Shown: positions 51,509 to 60,037 of the stretch, one piece after another | Numbering within the stretch: position 1 is the stretch's first letter | How the letters are laid out: every line of letters begins with the position of its first letter | Source of the DNA: JACXVD01 sp020446665 | GTDB lineage: Bacteria; Pseudomonadota; Alphaproteobacteria; Sphingomonadales; Sphingomonadaceae | Reading direction: 5' to 3' | Length of the DNA: 64,000 bases | Assembly (NCBI GenBank): GCA_041396905.1 | Contig: JAWKXQ010000009.1 | Coordinates: forward strand, 37,856-101,855 | Position numbers and translations under genes: made by a program | Notes under the pieces: model-generated | The model's database searches: none | Told to the model about the DNA's origin: nothing | The model's input: the letters and a program-made list of their open reading frames with translations, nothing else

Positions 51509-52573
51509 ATGCTCGAGCCACTTTTTGAACCGATCCAGCTAGGCGCGCTTTCGCTCCGCAACCGCATTATCATGGCGCCGATGACCCGCGACCGCGCGGG
51601 GCCGGGCGATGTGCCCTCGGATATCATGGTGGAATATTACCACCAACGCGCGGGTGCTGGCATGATCGTGACAGAGGGCGCGCAGCCCAGCGCGGTGGGC
51701 AAGGGCTATTGGCGCACGCCGGGGATTCACTCCGCTGAACAGATTAAGGGCTGGCGGCGCGTGGCCGATGCCGTGCATGCCGAAGGCGGGACGATCGTGA
51801 TGCAGCTGATGCATTGCGGGCGGGTGGTTGTTCCCGCCAATCGCGGTTTCGAGGCAGACATCATCGCGCCCAGTGCAATTGACTGTCCGGCCAGGGTTCC
51901 CGGCCCGGATGGGGTTCCCGTACCGACCGGTTCGGCCCGCGCGCTGGACCCCTCGGAATTGCCTGCGCTGGCTGAAGAATATGCGCAGGCCGCTCGCAAT
52001 GCGCGCGAAGCGGGGATTGACGGGGTGGAGTTGCATTGCGCCAGCGGCTATCTGATCAACCAGTTCCTCAATCCCGCGAGCAATCAACGCGAGGACGAAT
52101 TTGGCGGATCACCGGAAAACCGTGCACGCTTCCCGGTCATGGTGCTGCAGGCGCTGGCCGATGCTATTGGCGCGGACCGGGTGGGTTTCCGCATCTCGCC
52201 GGGTAATGGCTATAACGGGATGGACGTGTCCGATCCCTGGGCCACCTTTACACCCTTCCTGCAGGCGGCGGACAGGCTGGGCCTCGCTTTCCTGCATGTG
52301 GTGGATATGGGTGAAGACTGCCCGGATACGCTGGGGCATATTCGGCGGGCCTATACCGGGGCGGTGATCACCAACAACATGCTCAAAGCGGATAGCGCGG
52401 CGCAGATCCTGCGAGACGGCGCGGCAGAGGCCGTGTCGTTCGGGCGCGCCTTTATCGCCAATCCCGATCTTCCTGCCCGGATCAAGGCGGGGTATGAGCT
52501 CGCCAAGCCGGATTATTCGCTGCTCTATACAGGTGAGGAGCGTGGCTATTGTGACTATCCGCCAATGGGTTGA
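51509..52573 (+). CDS. Old Yellow Enzyme-family flavin oxidoreductase (NemA-like)
   Basis: 354 aa, classical single-barrel OYE length. 'LFEPIQLGALSLRNRIIMAPMTRDRAG' is the flavin-binding N-terminus. 'GIDGVELHCASGYLINQFLNPASNQREDEFGGSPENRARFPV' carries the barrel Asp/Asn region and 'EAVSFGRAFIANPDLPARI' the phosphate site. Unlike the OYE at 22875-24107, it has no Cys cluster. It may reduce a steroid enone or dienone. Last gene of the catabolic island on this side. Confidence 0.83.
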   Translation: MLEPLFEPIQLGALSLRNRIIMAPMTRDRAGPGDVPSDIMVEYYHQRAGAGMIVTEGAQPSAVGKGYWRTPGIHSAEQIKGWRRVADAVHAEGGTIVMQLMHCGRVVVPANRGFEADIIAPSAIDCPARVPGPDGVPVPTGSARALDPSELPALAEEYAQAARNAREAGIDGVELHCASGYLINQFLNPASNQREDEFGGSPENRARFPVMVLQALADAIGADRVGFRISPGNGYNGMDVSDPWATFTPFLQAADRLGLAFLHVVDMGEDCPDTLGHIRRAYTGAVITNNMLKADSAAQILRDGAAEAVSFGRAFIANPDLPARIKAGYELAKPDYSLLYTGEERGYCDYPPMG

Positions 52574-53023
52574 GCATATCCTCCCACCCCCCGCAGCGGA
52601 TTTGCACCAGAGCCCGCTTTGCTCATGTCTCCGAGAGGCGCTTTTCGGCCGGTGCGCGGATTCGCTTGCCAAGGCGCGGTGCGTTACGCATGTAAGGCAC
52701 CATGGAAAACACCGATGACGACGCGCTGACCCCGCTGCACCCCAACCCCTGACAACAAGATCGACATCCGGGTGTTGCCGACCCCCGCTCGGGCTACGCC
52801 CTCACGGCGCTCGCCTACACCCGGATCAAGTGGCCTGGTTTTGCTCCGCCCAATGGCCCACTTTTACTCCGCCGTTGACACCTCTATCTATGAGCGATCT
52901 AGTCATAGGTTTTGTAACAGTCGGCGGGCCACTTTTGTTAGAAAGTAGGGGCGATATTTCTAACCAGCGTGGGCGGTCGCGTTGGACCGGAAACTGTCCG
53001 GCAGGTTTCGGGTGGCGCGGAAA
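52574..53023. other. Island/backbone junction, no convincing gene
   Basis: This 450-bp gap between the OYE gene and hipA holds no ORF I would annotate. It contains a lone half-site TTACGCAT at 52684-52691 without a partner, a short frame starting at 52701 (17 codons), and two IS21-end-like repeats (52831-52873). Composition and content change here from catabolic genes to plasmid-type genes. Confidence 0.6.
52831..52880. mobile_element. IS21-family end remnant (internal terminal repeats)
   Basis: Two imperfect 20-bp direct repeats, TGGCCTGGTTTTGCTCCGCC at 52831-52850 and TGGCCCACTTTTACTCCGCC at 52854-52873 (16 of 20 identical, 23-bp period), are followed by GTTGACA ending at 52880. Read on the other strand the end begins TGTCAACGGCGGAG, like the multiple terminal repeats of IS21-family elements. 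A third partial copy (GGCCACTTTTG) lies at 52927-52937. No istA/istB gene remains, so this is a relic. Confidence 0.45.
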
Positions 53024-54265
53024 TCACAAATTCCCATTGAGCAGCCCGGCTCGCTCCCGGACAAGCGCGATGACCGCGACAAATCCATCTGCCGCCCAGG
53101 CGGGGCCGGTGAACTCACTGTCCAGCGCCGCGATGACAGCCTCGCACAATTGCCTGATCCGGGTCCGCACGAACGGAGCGCTGAGCCCGCAGTCGGCGGC
53201 GAACTTGTCCCAATGGCGCGGCTCGATTTCCTTGAGGAGATGCTTCCCGCCGATCTTCATCGCAAGCTTGGGCGACAGTTCCGGGTAAAGGGTGGTCGAG
53301 AGTAGATCGTAGAGCGGCGCGAGCACGATCGTGCCGTCCTTGTGCAGGAGGCTGAAGTTCTTGGCATGGGCATCGGCGTTGCCGATGATCAGGTTGAACA
53401 CTGCAGCGTCGAGCAGCCGCAGGATGTCGCGGGGAGGGCGGGTCGCGGCGCGGCGCAGCAGCGCGAAGCAATCAGGAAAATTCGGTCCGCCTTCGCTCGC
53501 ATATTTGCAGTGCGAAGGCACGCCCAGCGCTTGGGCAAAGTCTTCCTGATGCAGGCGTACCAATTCGCCTGACGGGCCAACGGCCCGGTCATAGCGTCCG
53601 ATCAGCAGAAACGAACGATCTGCAACCGTGCGCATTCCGACAGGCGCGACATTAAGTCCGATGGCGCGGGCAAGCGACATGCAGAAGTATTCGTTCTCAG
53701 TTGTCGCCGGGAGCCTAGTGATCGGTGGTTTGAGAATGTGGCTGGTCGGCTGCCCGGGTGCTGGCAGGGCGACCTGCCCGTCGATCAGGAGCACCGGAAG
53801 TTTTGATTGTGCCCCGGCCAAGGACAGCCGCAGCCCGTCCTCGCCCGCCAGCATCGGGCGGATGGGCAAATGATCGAGGAGTTGGATCAGGCCAGCCTCG
53901 TCGAGCAGTCTGGGGGACATGCCGCCGGGCAAAGCGGGTGCATCGCCTTCGGGCAACAAGGTCAAGGCGCCTGCCACTTCGCCGCCAAGGTACTCAAGCA
54001 GGCGAAACTCGTTGTCCGCGGAAACCCCGAGCGCACGGGCAATGGCGGTACGCTGGCTTTCTTCGGGCAGAATGCCCCCGAAGAAGGGCTGGCATGCTCG
54101 GCGATGGAATGGCTCGACCTGCTTGGGCAGCGAGAACGACAGCGGCGGTGCGGTGTCATCAGCGAGCCAGGCAGGATCGTAGGCGAACTGGGTTTCGCCG
54201 AAGGGATCGAGATAGAGACTGCCAACCACGCGGGCGTCCCACCAGACCGTGAGCCTGTTGCTCAT
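53024..54265 (-). CDS. hipA: HipA-family serine/threonine kinase toxin
   Basis: 413 aa. The N-terminal subdomain 'VVGSLYLDPFGETQFAYDPAWLADDTAPPLSFSLP' and 'FGGILPEESQRTAIARALGVSADNEFRLLEYLGGEVAGAL' are typical of HipA. The kinase core includes 'LAGAQSKLPVLLID', 'ILKPPI', 'FLLIGRYDR', 'DAAVFNLIIGNADAHAKNFSLL' (catalytic D/N segment) and 'LAPLYDLLST' (metal-binding Asp). HipA toxins phosphorylate aminoacyl-tRNA synthetases and cause dormancy. The gene overlaps hipB by 4 bp and would stabilise the plasmid. Confidence 0.88.
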   Translation of the reverse strand: MSNRLTVWWDARVVGSLYLDPFGETQFAYDPAWLADDTAPPLSFSLPKQVEPFHRRACQPFFGGILPEESQRTAIARALGVSADNEFRLLEYLGGEVAGALTLLPEGDAPALPGGMSPRLLDEAGLIQLLDHLPIRPMLAGEDGLRLSLAGAQSKLPVLLIDGQVALPAPGQPTSHILKPPITRLPATTENEYFCMSLARAIGLNVAPVGMRTVADRSFLLIGRYDRAVGPSGELVRLHQEDFAQALGVPSHCKYASEGGPNFPDCFALLRRAATRPPRDILRLLDAAVFNLIIGNADAHAKNFSLLHKDGTIVLAPLYDLLSTTLYPELSPKLAMKIGGKHLLKEIEPRHWDKFAADCGLSAPFVRTRIRQLCEAVIAALDSEFTGPAWAADGFVAVIALVRERAGLLNGNL

Positions 54266-54477
54266 GACCGGCGGCTTTCAGGGGAAGCGATCTGCACATC
54301 GCAACCGAGCGTCGCGATAACCTGAAGCACCTTGCCGAGTTGCAGTGTGGGTTTGCCTGCTTCGAGATCGACAATGAAGCGGACACCAACGCCGCTCACT
54401 GCCGCAAGCTCTGCCTGCTTCAGGTTCTGCGCCTTGCGTTCGCGGCGCACGAGGAGACCAAGTGCCGTGCTGTCCAT
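54262..54477 (-). CDS. hipB: HipB-like XRE-family antitoxin/repressor
   Basis: 71 aa from MDSTALGLLVRRERKAQNLKQAELAAVSGVG; an upstream ATG at 54519 in frame lies among the operators and is less likely. The HTH_3 fold is clear: 'LVRRERKAQNLKQAELAAVSGVGVRFIVDLEAGKPTLQLGKVLQVIATLG'. It should neutralise HipA and repress the operon by binding the TTCCCG-TT-CGGGAA palindromes upstream. Confidence 0.85.
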   Translation of the reverse strand: MDSTALGLLVRRERKAQNLKQAELAAVSGVGVRFIVDLEAGKPTLQLGKVLQVIATLGCDVQIASPESRRS

Positions 54478-54478
54478 T

Positions 54479-54591
54479 TTACCGAGCGGGAACTTATACC
54501 CGATCCGCGGCGATTTCAAGATAATTATTCCCGTTCGGGAATATTATAAGAGAACTGACCATGGACCCGACGAAATGTTTCCGTTCGGGAA
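54479..54591. promoter_or_regulatory. Three evenly spaced HipB operator-like palindromes
   Basis: Palindromes TTACCG-AG-CGGGAA (54479-54492), TTCCCG-TT-CGGGAA (54528-54541, perfect) and TTTCCG-TT-CGGGAA (54578-54591) start 49 and 50 bp apart, close to five helical turns. The first abuts the hipB start codon. Autoregulatory HipB binding with DNA bending or looping is the natural reading. Confidence 0.65.
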
Positions 54592-55153
54592 TATTGCAAC
54601 TGGGACATTTTTATCCGGCAGCGAAATCTGGGATTGATATCACCATCTAAGTTATTGATTTAGATTGATAATACTTCTTATGTTAAATTTCGGTCGAGAG
54701 AATCTCCTGTCACAACCGCTTTGTGCCATTACCAAAACAAAACCGGTCGTCACACTTCATCGGGTATCGCCCGGCGCATGAAGGCTTCAAACAGTGGCAC
54801 GGTAAAGTCCGTCTCGCCATAGCCGGGTGCCGGCACCGGGGGCGAAGGGATTGCGTCGAGGGTCCATATCTAATCGAATTATATGGTTCTAGGGATTTTG
54901 CTAGATCGTATTAAATTGAATAGAGATCTGGTCGTCTTCGCGCCAAAGGTAGTGGCGGCTTTCGACCCTATTGTGTTGAAAATCGGATGCAGCACAACTT
55001 TGGCCGTATGACGCGGCCTGCGCGGGACCGACCGGTCCCCTTCCAACCAAGCATCGATGATCGCTCATGACTGCTATTTAGCGAAGAGCAGATCGACCAA
55101 CTGCAACGAGACACACTCCACCTTCGAAGATAATACCGCCGACCTCGAGAAAT
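54592..55153. other. Gene-poor stretch with one gene relic
   Basis: Apart from the ATPase relic at 54750-54867 I see no gene here. Parts are strongly A/T-rich (for example about 54640-54690 and 54870-54925), unlike the rest of the window. 'TTCGACCCTATTGTGTTGAAAATC' around 54960-54985 resembles the ends of some insertion sequences, but no paired end or transposase is visible. Confidence 0.45.
54750..54867 (-). pseudogene. Internal-deletion relic of an AAA-type ATPase
   Basis: Reading leftward from ATG at 54867 gives MDPRRNPFAPGAGT, the start of an ATP-binding protein family known from alphaproteobacterial accessory regions. Within one codon the frame must shift to give GYGETDFTVPLFEAFMRR followed by AIPDEV and a TGA at 54750-54752, which reads like that family's C-terminus. 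The whole ATPase core between them is missing. So the relic looks like the two ends of one gene joined by a large deletion. Confidence 0.5.
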
Positions 55154-55468
55154 TCAGGCAGGAAGATCGCCCCGAAACCGGTCCATCTGGTGCATCCGTT
55201 CATGCAGAACCGTCACAATGCCCACGGTTTCATCAGACAGAATACGCCAATAGACATAGTGGTGCTCATGACGAGCGTAGAAGCCATCAACTCCAAATTC
55301 CGCCGGAACCGCACGCCAGACCACTTCGCGCTTAGCAATCCGGGTGAAGCATTCGAACAGGCCTTGGATATAGGCCTCGGCCTGGGCATCGCCCCAATTC
55401 CGCTCAGTATAGGCAAAAATCTCGTCAAGACGCTGTCCGGCGATTGCCGAGACCCTGAAGTTCGCCAT
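55154..55468 (-). CDS. parE: RelE/ParE-family toxin
   Basis: 104 aa. 'MANFRVSAIAGQRLDEIFAYTERNWGDAQAEAYIQGLFECFTRIA' and 'EHHYVYWRILSDETVGIVTVLHERMHQMDRF' give the ParE fold. Members poison gyrase; RelE-type mRNA cleavage is the alternative. It lies 2 bp downstream of its antitoxin gene. Confidence 0.85.
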   Translation of the reverse strand: MANFRVSAIAGQRLDEIFAYTERNWGDAQAEAYIQGLFECFTRIAKREVVWRAVPAEFGVDGFYARHEHHYVYWRILSDETVGIVTVLHERMHQMDRFRGDLPA

Positions 55469-55470
55469 GA

Positions 55471-55728
55471 CTAGATGCGGCGATTGCGGCCAATGACCGC
55501 ATCGGCATCGAGCGGCGCAAAGCTTGCTTCGTCAGCAGCAAACGCAATTGCAAGATCGGCCTTGAGTCGCTCGAACTGCTCAGACTCAGATCGCTCCTTG
55601 TCGCGGCGGATCAGGTCGCGAACATATTCGCTAATGTTCTCGTAAGCCCCGTCGCTGCCAACGTTCGCCGCCACGAAATCGCTCAGGGCTCCGCCAATAC
55701 GGACATTGAGCGTAATAGGCTTGTTCAT
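55471..55728 (-). CDS. parD: ParD-type ribbon-helix-helix antitoxin
   Basis: 85 aa; the start MNKPITLNVRIGG is preceded by AGGAGATCGTGGG, so the much longer upstream frame is not used. 'KPITLNVRIGGALSDFVAANVGSDGAYENISEYVRDLIRRDKERSE' is the RHH domain followed by an acidic toxin-binding tail. It represses its own operon and stabilises the replicon with the ParE-like toxin. Confidence 0.82.
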   Translation of the reverse strand: MNKPITLNVRIGGALSDFVAANVGSDGAYENISEYVRDLIRRDKERSESEQFERLKADLAIAFAADEASFAPLDADAVIGRNRRI

Positions 55729-55795
55729 CCCACGATCTCCTGTCCATCTTTTATGGAATAATGTGGACGGTAGATCAAGGTGGCTGGTTAACAGC

Positions 55796-56356
55796 TCACA
55801 CAGCAAACAACTCGCCCTGACGGGGTTGACGAGATGAAGGTGCCCCGCCCTGCCCTGCAGTTGGTCGGCGCAGCAAGCGCAGGACAGCGGGCTTGACCAC
55901 ATAGACCGCATGACGTCCGCCGCCACGGTTCTGGTGATTGGTGGCATAACCCGCATAATGCCGGGTCACGAGGCCCGCGCGAACCAGATCCGATGTCGCC
56001 CGGCTGATATTGGTGCGCCCGGCAGCCAGGGCCTGTTCTTCAACAGCTGCCTCAATGGCTGCTTCGTCGATTGTATCGTTGCCTGTCAGCTCGTTCTGGA
56101 GAGAGACAGCGACACGCTTACGCATTGCTGCGCGCCGCGCGGGCTGCTCACTCATGGGCAAGAGCTGGGTACAAAGCCAGTCGCGCAGGAGGACCATCTC
56201 CCCGTCGCTTCCGACGAGGGGACCCGCCTGCCCTCGCCCGTCGGCGATTTCGGCAATAAGCTGGAGAACCAGAAAAGCATAGCGCGGCCGCTTTGATGCC
56301 TCCGCCAGGACCGCATAGATACTGCCAACGCCTGAGATCTGTGCCTGCTGTTCCAT
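55796..56356 (-). CDS. Unknown plasmid-type protein, possible winged-helix regulator
   Basis: 186 aa. I do not recognise a named family. The middle is helical ('RAAMRKRVAVSLQNELTGNDTIDEAAIEAAVEEQALAAGRTNISRATSDLVRAGLVTRHYAGYATNHQNRGGGRHAVYVVKP') and reads like a winged helix, with the glycine-rich turn 'NRGGGRHAVY' as wing. An N-terminal segment 'YAFLVLQLIAEIADGRGQAGPLVGSDGEMVLLRDWL' is hydrophobic but not a clear membrane helix. It lies next to the inverted repeat at 56427-56600, which may be its operator. Confidence 0.6.
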   Translation of the reverse strand: MEQQAQISGVGSIYAVLAEASKRPRYAFLVLQLIAEIADGRGQAGPLVGSDGEMVLLRDWLCTQLLPMSEQPARRAAMRKRVAVSLQNELTGNDTIDEAAIEAAVEEQALAAGRTNISRATSDLVRAGLVTRHYAGYATNHQNRGGGRHAVYVVKPAVLRLLRRPTAGQGGAPSSRQPRQGELFAV

Positions 56357-56426
56357 GGATCAGTATTGAGCACAAAAGGTGAATCCTGTGAATCCCCTTT
56401 GGCCCCCGCAATGTCGTTTGTCGCAT

Positions 56427-56600
56427 GTGACACTTTGCCCGGGCGGCTTCTCAACAAGCAGCTGGATATCATTGCAAGAGTTTGATCAATCCGGCCCAAA
56501 GCCCGTCCTGCACAGCAGCCAGAGACAGGAAGGCGGCCCTCCCCGCTTATAATGGCAAGTCAGTGCCAAGATGACATTTTACCGCAGGGCAAAGTGTCAC
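56427..56600. repeat. 14-bp perfect inverted repeat pair, MITE-like or paired operator
   Basis: GTGACACTTTGCCC at 56427-56440 and its exact complement GGGCAAAGTGTCAC at 56587-56600 enclose 146 bp without a gene. Flanks show no clear target duplication. The first 10 bases, GTGACACTTT, also occur in the iteron array at 61548-61557, so the arms may be protein-binding sites rather than transposon ends. The right arm overlaps the stop codon of the DUF6429 gene. Confidence 0.6.
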
Positions 56601-56869
56601 GAATGACAGGACGGGCCCGATACAAACAGCTTGCGGAAGGCAGTTTCAGCCTTGCGCCTGCCCTCCCCTGTCATTTCGACAGATTTGCGCTTGCTAACCG
56701 GATCATCAATCAACCCTTGTTCGTGCAGGCGCTCCATGGTTGCCCAAGCCATCCCCTTCCATGCAACGCCGCTTTCACGAAGATTCAGCCACAGCAATGC
56801 CAGCACCGCTTCGTCGATCTTGCCTGGATCAATGTCATTGGCAGAAACTTCTGCCCCTTGTATTTCCAT
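56597..56869 (-). CDS. DUF6429-like small protein
   Basis: 90 aa from MEIQGAEVSANDIDPGKIDEAVL with GGAAGG about 10 nt upstream; a start at 56935 would add 22 residues. 'DPGKIDEAVLALLWLNLRESGVAWKGMAWATMERLHEQGLIDDPVSKRKSVEMTGEGRRKAETAFRKLF' matches a DUF6429 pattern common on proteobacterial plasmids and near insertion sequences. It looks like a winged-helix fold ('ATMERLHEQGLIDDP'). Function unknown. Confidence 0.65.
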   Translation of the reverse strand: MEIQGAEVSANDIDPGKIDEAVLALLWLNLRESGVAWKGMAWATMERLHEQGLIDDPVSKRKSVEMTGEGRRKAETAFRKLFVSGPSCHS

Positions 56870-57058
56870 CTTCTCATAACCTTCCAAAAATGCGGTGCTA
56901 AGAGATCCTATCACTCGCGATCCGCCAGCGGGCAAGACTTCGTTGACCGATTTTGTCCGGTCAATTCCAAGTGTCTGGGCGGCATTTCTGGCCAGGAGCC
57001 ATCATCACCGCTGTCATTAGCAGCGTGATTATGGGCGGATAAGTCGGGATTGCAGCTC

Positions 57059-60037
57059 CTACAGCTCCATCCCCTTCGATCGGTCAAGCACTGGCGGTTT
57101 GGGAACGTGGTTGCGATCCTGCTCCGCCTCTTTTGAATCTTTGCCAGCATCTGGCGACCGCGCCTCATTGCGCGGAGCGGGCGGAGTGACATCCCCAGTG
57201 GTCTTGTCCGGCCCCTTGGGCTGTTCCGCGATTGTCAGCTGATCACGCAGGTCTCTGGGGGCATCGGCGGACTTTGTACCCTCGCCCAGCAAGTCAAGCG
57301 CATGCGGACTGCGGCCATCGTTCCGCTCTATCTGCTGGGCCAGCTTTGCAACGTCATCGACATAAAGCGTGAATCCGTCGCGGGCGCGTGAGGCAAGAAC
57401 ATAGGCAAGATCGCGTGCATTGAGCCTTGTATCCTGCGCGGACATGGCGGCAATGGCATTTTCAAATGTCTGGCCCTGGACACGGTGCATATTAAGCGCA
57501 GCGGCCTGATCGAGCCGCTCGCGCATCGGATCACCCGCTTCCAGCACATGGCGTCGACCATCGCGCCCCAAAAGCTCGAGGCTGCTGCCCTTGATAGCCT
57601 CAAGGGTGAAGCGGTCTCCATTGACTACGCCGCGCCGTTCAATCTTGCCCGTTACCATTAGCCGGTCGCCTTCTTGGATCTCGACGCGATGCGGTTCGCT
57701 TAGTGAAGCGCCTTTGCCAGTGGGGTGGAGCAGACCGGGCAGAACACGGTATTGGCGCTCACCTGCCTCGACGATCACCTCTCCCTGGCGCTCAGTGGGA
57801 CCATGCACCAGATACGATCCCTTTCTCAGGCCGAGCCTTGGCTCATCACGGTAGAGGTCGAGCTGCTGGCCCGCCTCCCATTTTGACGACTGACGCATTT
57901 CTTCACGGGTCAGATTGCGGTTCTTCCAGATATCCAGTGTGATCGATGCTCTGCCCTCGCCTTTCGCCTCATCGAGTCTGGCGAGCACCCCGCCGCGCAG
58001 CCGGTGGCCAGACGTCAGCAGTTCGCTTGCATCACGTTGCTTTGGCGGCAGACCCAGCCAGTGATCGGCTGCAGCCCTGGCCGGATCAGCAATTTCCATG
58101 AGCCGGCCCCCAAGTGCGTTACAGGCTTCTGCAATACTGCCTTCGCGCAGCAGCCGGACGACTTCGCGCATTTGCGGGTCACGCTGGCGGCGGTTTTCAG
58201 AAAGGCGGGTTGCCTGCAAATTCTCCTGCAATTGCGCAAAAGGGCGACCCGCCTCAATTGCCTTGATCTGCGCTTTATCGCCTACCAGCGCAATACGCTC
58301 AACGCCCAGCTTGTCGGCGATCCTGAACAGGCCGAGCATCTGGCGGCTTGAAAGCATCGAGGCTTCATCCACCACGAGCACCTTGCCAGCCCAGACTTCG
58401 CGATCCTTGGCTGTGGCCGTTGCGCGGGTCGCAGCCAGGTCTTCATATCTCGTCTGGAACCAGGCAAGTGTATGCGTCTCGATACCGCTTTCCCGTTGCA
58501 GCGTACGGGCAAGGCCAGACTGAGTTGTCAGCATGGCAAGACCAGGGCGCTTGTCTTCAGGCACCGCATTGATGGCCGCGAAGACTGTCGACTTGCCAGT
58601 CCCGGCATCGCCCTGGACCATCATCACACGGTCATCACCATAAAGGATTGCTTGAGCAGCAGCGAGTTGTTCATCGCTCAGCGCAAAACCAAGCGCCTGC
58701 GATGCTCCTTTCTGGATCAGACTGGTTCCATTTTCCGCATCCGAACGGGCGTCAACCGCCCCGACCCCTTTCTTGGCATAAGCGAGCATTTCGCGCTCGG
58801 TCCTGATCATGTCGGGCGTGGTCAAGCGCTCTTGATGCTCCCCCCTGCCCCGCACCAGATCACCGGCTCCGATCAGCGTGTCGATACGCTTTTCAAGTGT
58901 GCCGACCCGGGCGTGTTGCTCGGCAAAATTGAGGCTCTCACGCAGCAGGTCGCTGTGCGAAAATGTCGCTTCGCGCTCACCCAGGTGGCGGGCTGCAACT
59001 GCCACAGCATAGGCACCGCCGAGGTGTTCGCAACGGCGCATGTCGGCCTGATCAGATAACAACGGTTCGGGCTTGGGGCGCCAGAATGCAATGGCCCGGT
59101 CGAGCAGATTTTCACCCCATTCGCGAAGCCTGCCAAGCACCCCGCGTTCAGCGTTTTGGACAGAAGGTGACGCAATCAGTTCGGCGAAATTCTCACCCCG
59201 CTTTGCAGCCATGTCTTGCCACATCTGCTGCAAGGCATCGGGCTCGATTTGCTGCTTATCCTCGCGCGATCGAACTGCGATTTGCGCGCGACCTTCAGGC
59301 GATACGATGCCAAGCCGATTTGCTATTTCCTTGATCTGGGAACCGCGCGTCGACCATGCTTCGATTGTTTGGCGATCGACGCCTGCAATTTCGAACATGC
59401 CATTCTTGCCACCCCCTTTAATTTCATACCCTAACGCAGCAACACGGCTGCGAAGTTCATTGTGATACACAGCTCCGATCAGCCTGTTCTCACGATAGAG
59501 TTGGTCGTTTTTGAGAGCACGCCAGGCCCCATCAGGTCGCTGTGTCGCATTCACCACAATCGCATGTGTATGAAGGTTCGGATCGCGCGCGCGCGACGTG
59601 TCGTGCTGGAACATGGCGACGATCAGATTTTCGGTCGCAACAGTCGTCTTGCCATCCTTGCCAAGACGCGCTTCGGCGAAACGCTGCTCCGCCCAGCCTA
59701 GCGTCGCTTTCACCGCTTCGCGCTGCGCATCAAGCAGGCGTTTGTCCCCGCCAACCAGCGCTAGCAAGGAAACCGTTTTCGGCGCTGAAAATGTCAGGTC
59801 GAAACCAACCCGGCGGTTATCGCCGGCAGCTGAATCAATCTGTTCCTGCGCGGACAATTTCCCGCTCAAAACTTCCGCGAATTTTTCGACATTGACCGTT
59901 CCATCGAGGCCTAAGCGGCGAGCGCCTTCGCCTGCCCATTCGCTGGTTTCGGCCTGCGCATCGCGCGAGTAATAATTGTCAGTAGCATAGTACTCAGCGG
60001 CACCAGATGCGGAGCGAACCGACGCAACGGACAGCAT
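57059..60037 (-). CDS. traA: MobF-family conjugative relaxase/helicase (TraA/TrwC/TraI-like)
   Basis: 992 aa. The N-terminal relaxase domain has Tyr pairs Y16-Y17 and Y22-Y23 and the metal-binding His motif 'FQHDTSRARDPNLHTHAIV', as in TrwC. The helicase half has Walker A 'GDAGTGKST', Walker B 'VLVVDEASM' and late RecD-like 'NMHRVQGQTFENA...LAYVLASRARDGF'. It nicks oriT, pilots the strand and unwinds DNA for transfer. The C-terminal 70 residues are charged and low-complexity. It overlaps the next gene upstream by one base and shows no frameshift. Confidence 0.92.
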   Translation of the reverse strand: MLSVASVRSASGAAEYYATDNYYSRDAQAETSEWAGEGARRLGLDGTVNVEKFAEVLSGKLSAQEQIDSAAGDNRRVGFDLTFSAPKTVSLLALVGGDKRLLDAQREAVKATLGWAEQRFAEARLGKDGKTTVATENLIVAMFQHDTSRARDPNLHTHAIVVNATQRPDGAWRALKNDQLYRENRLIGAVYHNELRSRVAALGYEIKGGGKNGMFEIAGVDRQTIEAWSTRGSQIKEIANRLGIVSPEGRAQIAVRSREDKQQIEPDALQQMWQDMAAKRGENFAELIASPSVQNAERGVLGRLREWGENLLDRAIAFWRPKPEPLLSDQADMRRCEHLGGAYAVAVAARHLGEREATFSHSDLLRESLNFAEQHARVGTLEKRIDTLIGAGDLVRGRGEHQERLTTPDMIRTEREMLAYAKKGVGAVDARSDAENGTSLIQKGASQALGFALSDEQLAAAQAILYGDDRVMMVQGDAGTGKSTVFAAINAVPEDKRPGLAMLTTQSGLARTLQRESGIETHTLAWFQTRYEDLAATRATATAKDREVWAGKVLVVDEASMLSSRQMLGLFRIADKLGVERIALVGDKAQIKAIEAGRPFAQLQENLQATRLSENRRQRDPQMREVVRLLREGSIAEACNALGGRLMEIADPARAAADHWLGLPPKQRDASELLTSGHRLRGGVLARLDEAKGEGRASITLDIWKNRNLTREEMRQSSKWEAGQQLDLYRDEPRLGLRKGSYLVHGPTERQGEVIVEAGERQYRVLPGLLHPTGKGASLSEPHRVEIQEGDRLMVTGKIERRGVVNGDRFTLEAIKGSSLELLGRDGRRHVLEAGDPMRERLDQAAALNMHRVQGQTFENAIAAMSAQDTRLNARDLAYVLASRARDGFTLYVDDVAKLAQQIERNDGRSPHALDLLGEGTKSADAPRDLRDQLTIAEQPKGPDKTTGDVTPPAPRNEARSPDAGKDSKEAEQDRNHVPKPPVLDRSKGMEL

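Noticed and set aside
52684..52691. Lone TTACGCAT half-site near the OYE gene end
   Set aside because: The sequence 24 bp upstream (ATTCGCTT) does not match the left half-site, so I do not count it as a dyad copy.
54940..55000. Possible insertion-sequence end (TTCGACCC...TTGTGTTGAAAATC)
   Set aside because: No second end, target duplication or transposase was found, so it stays a note in the gene-poor stretch.
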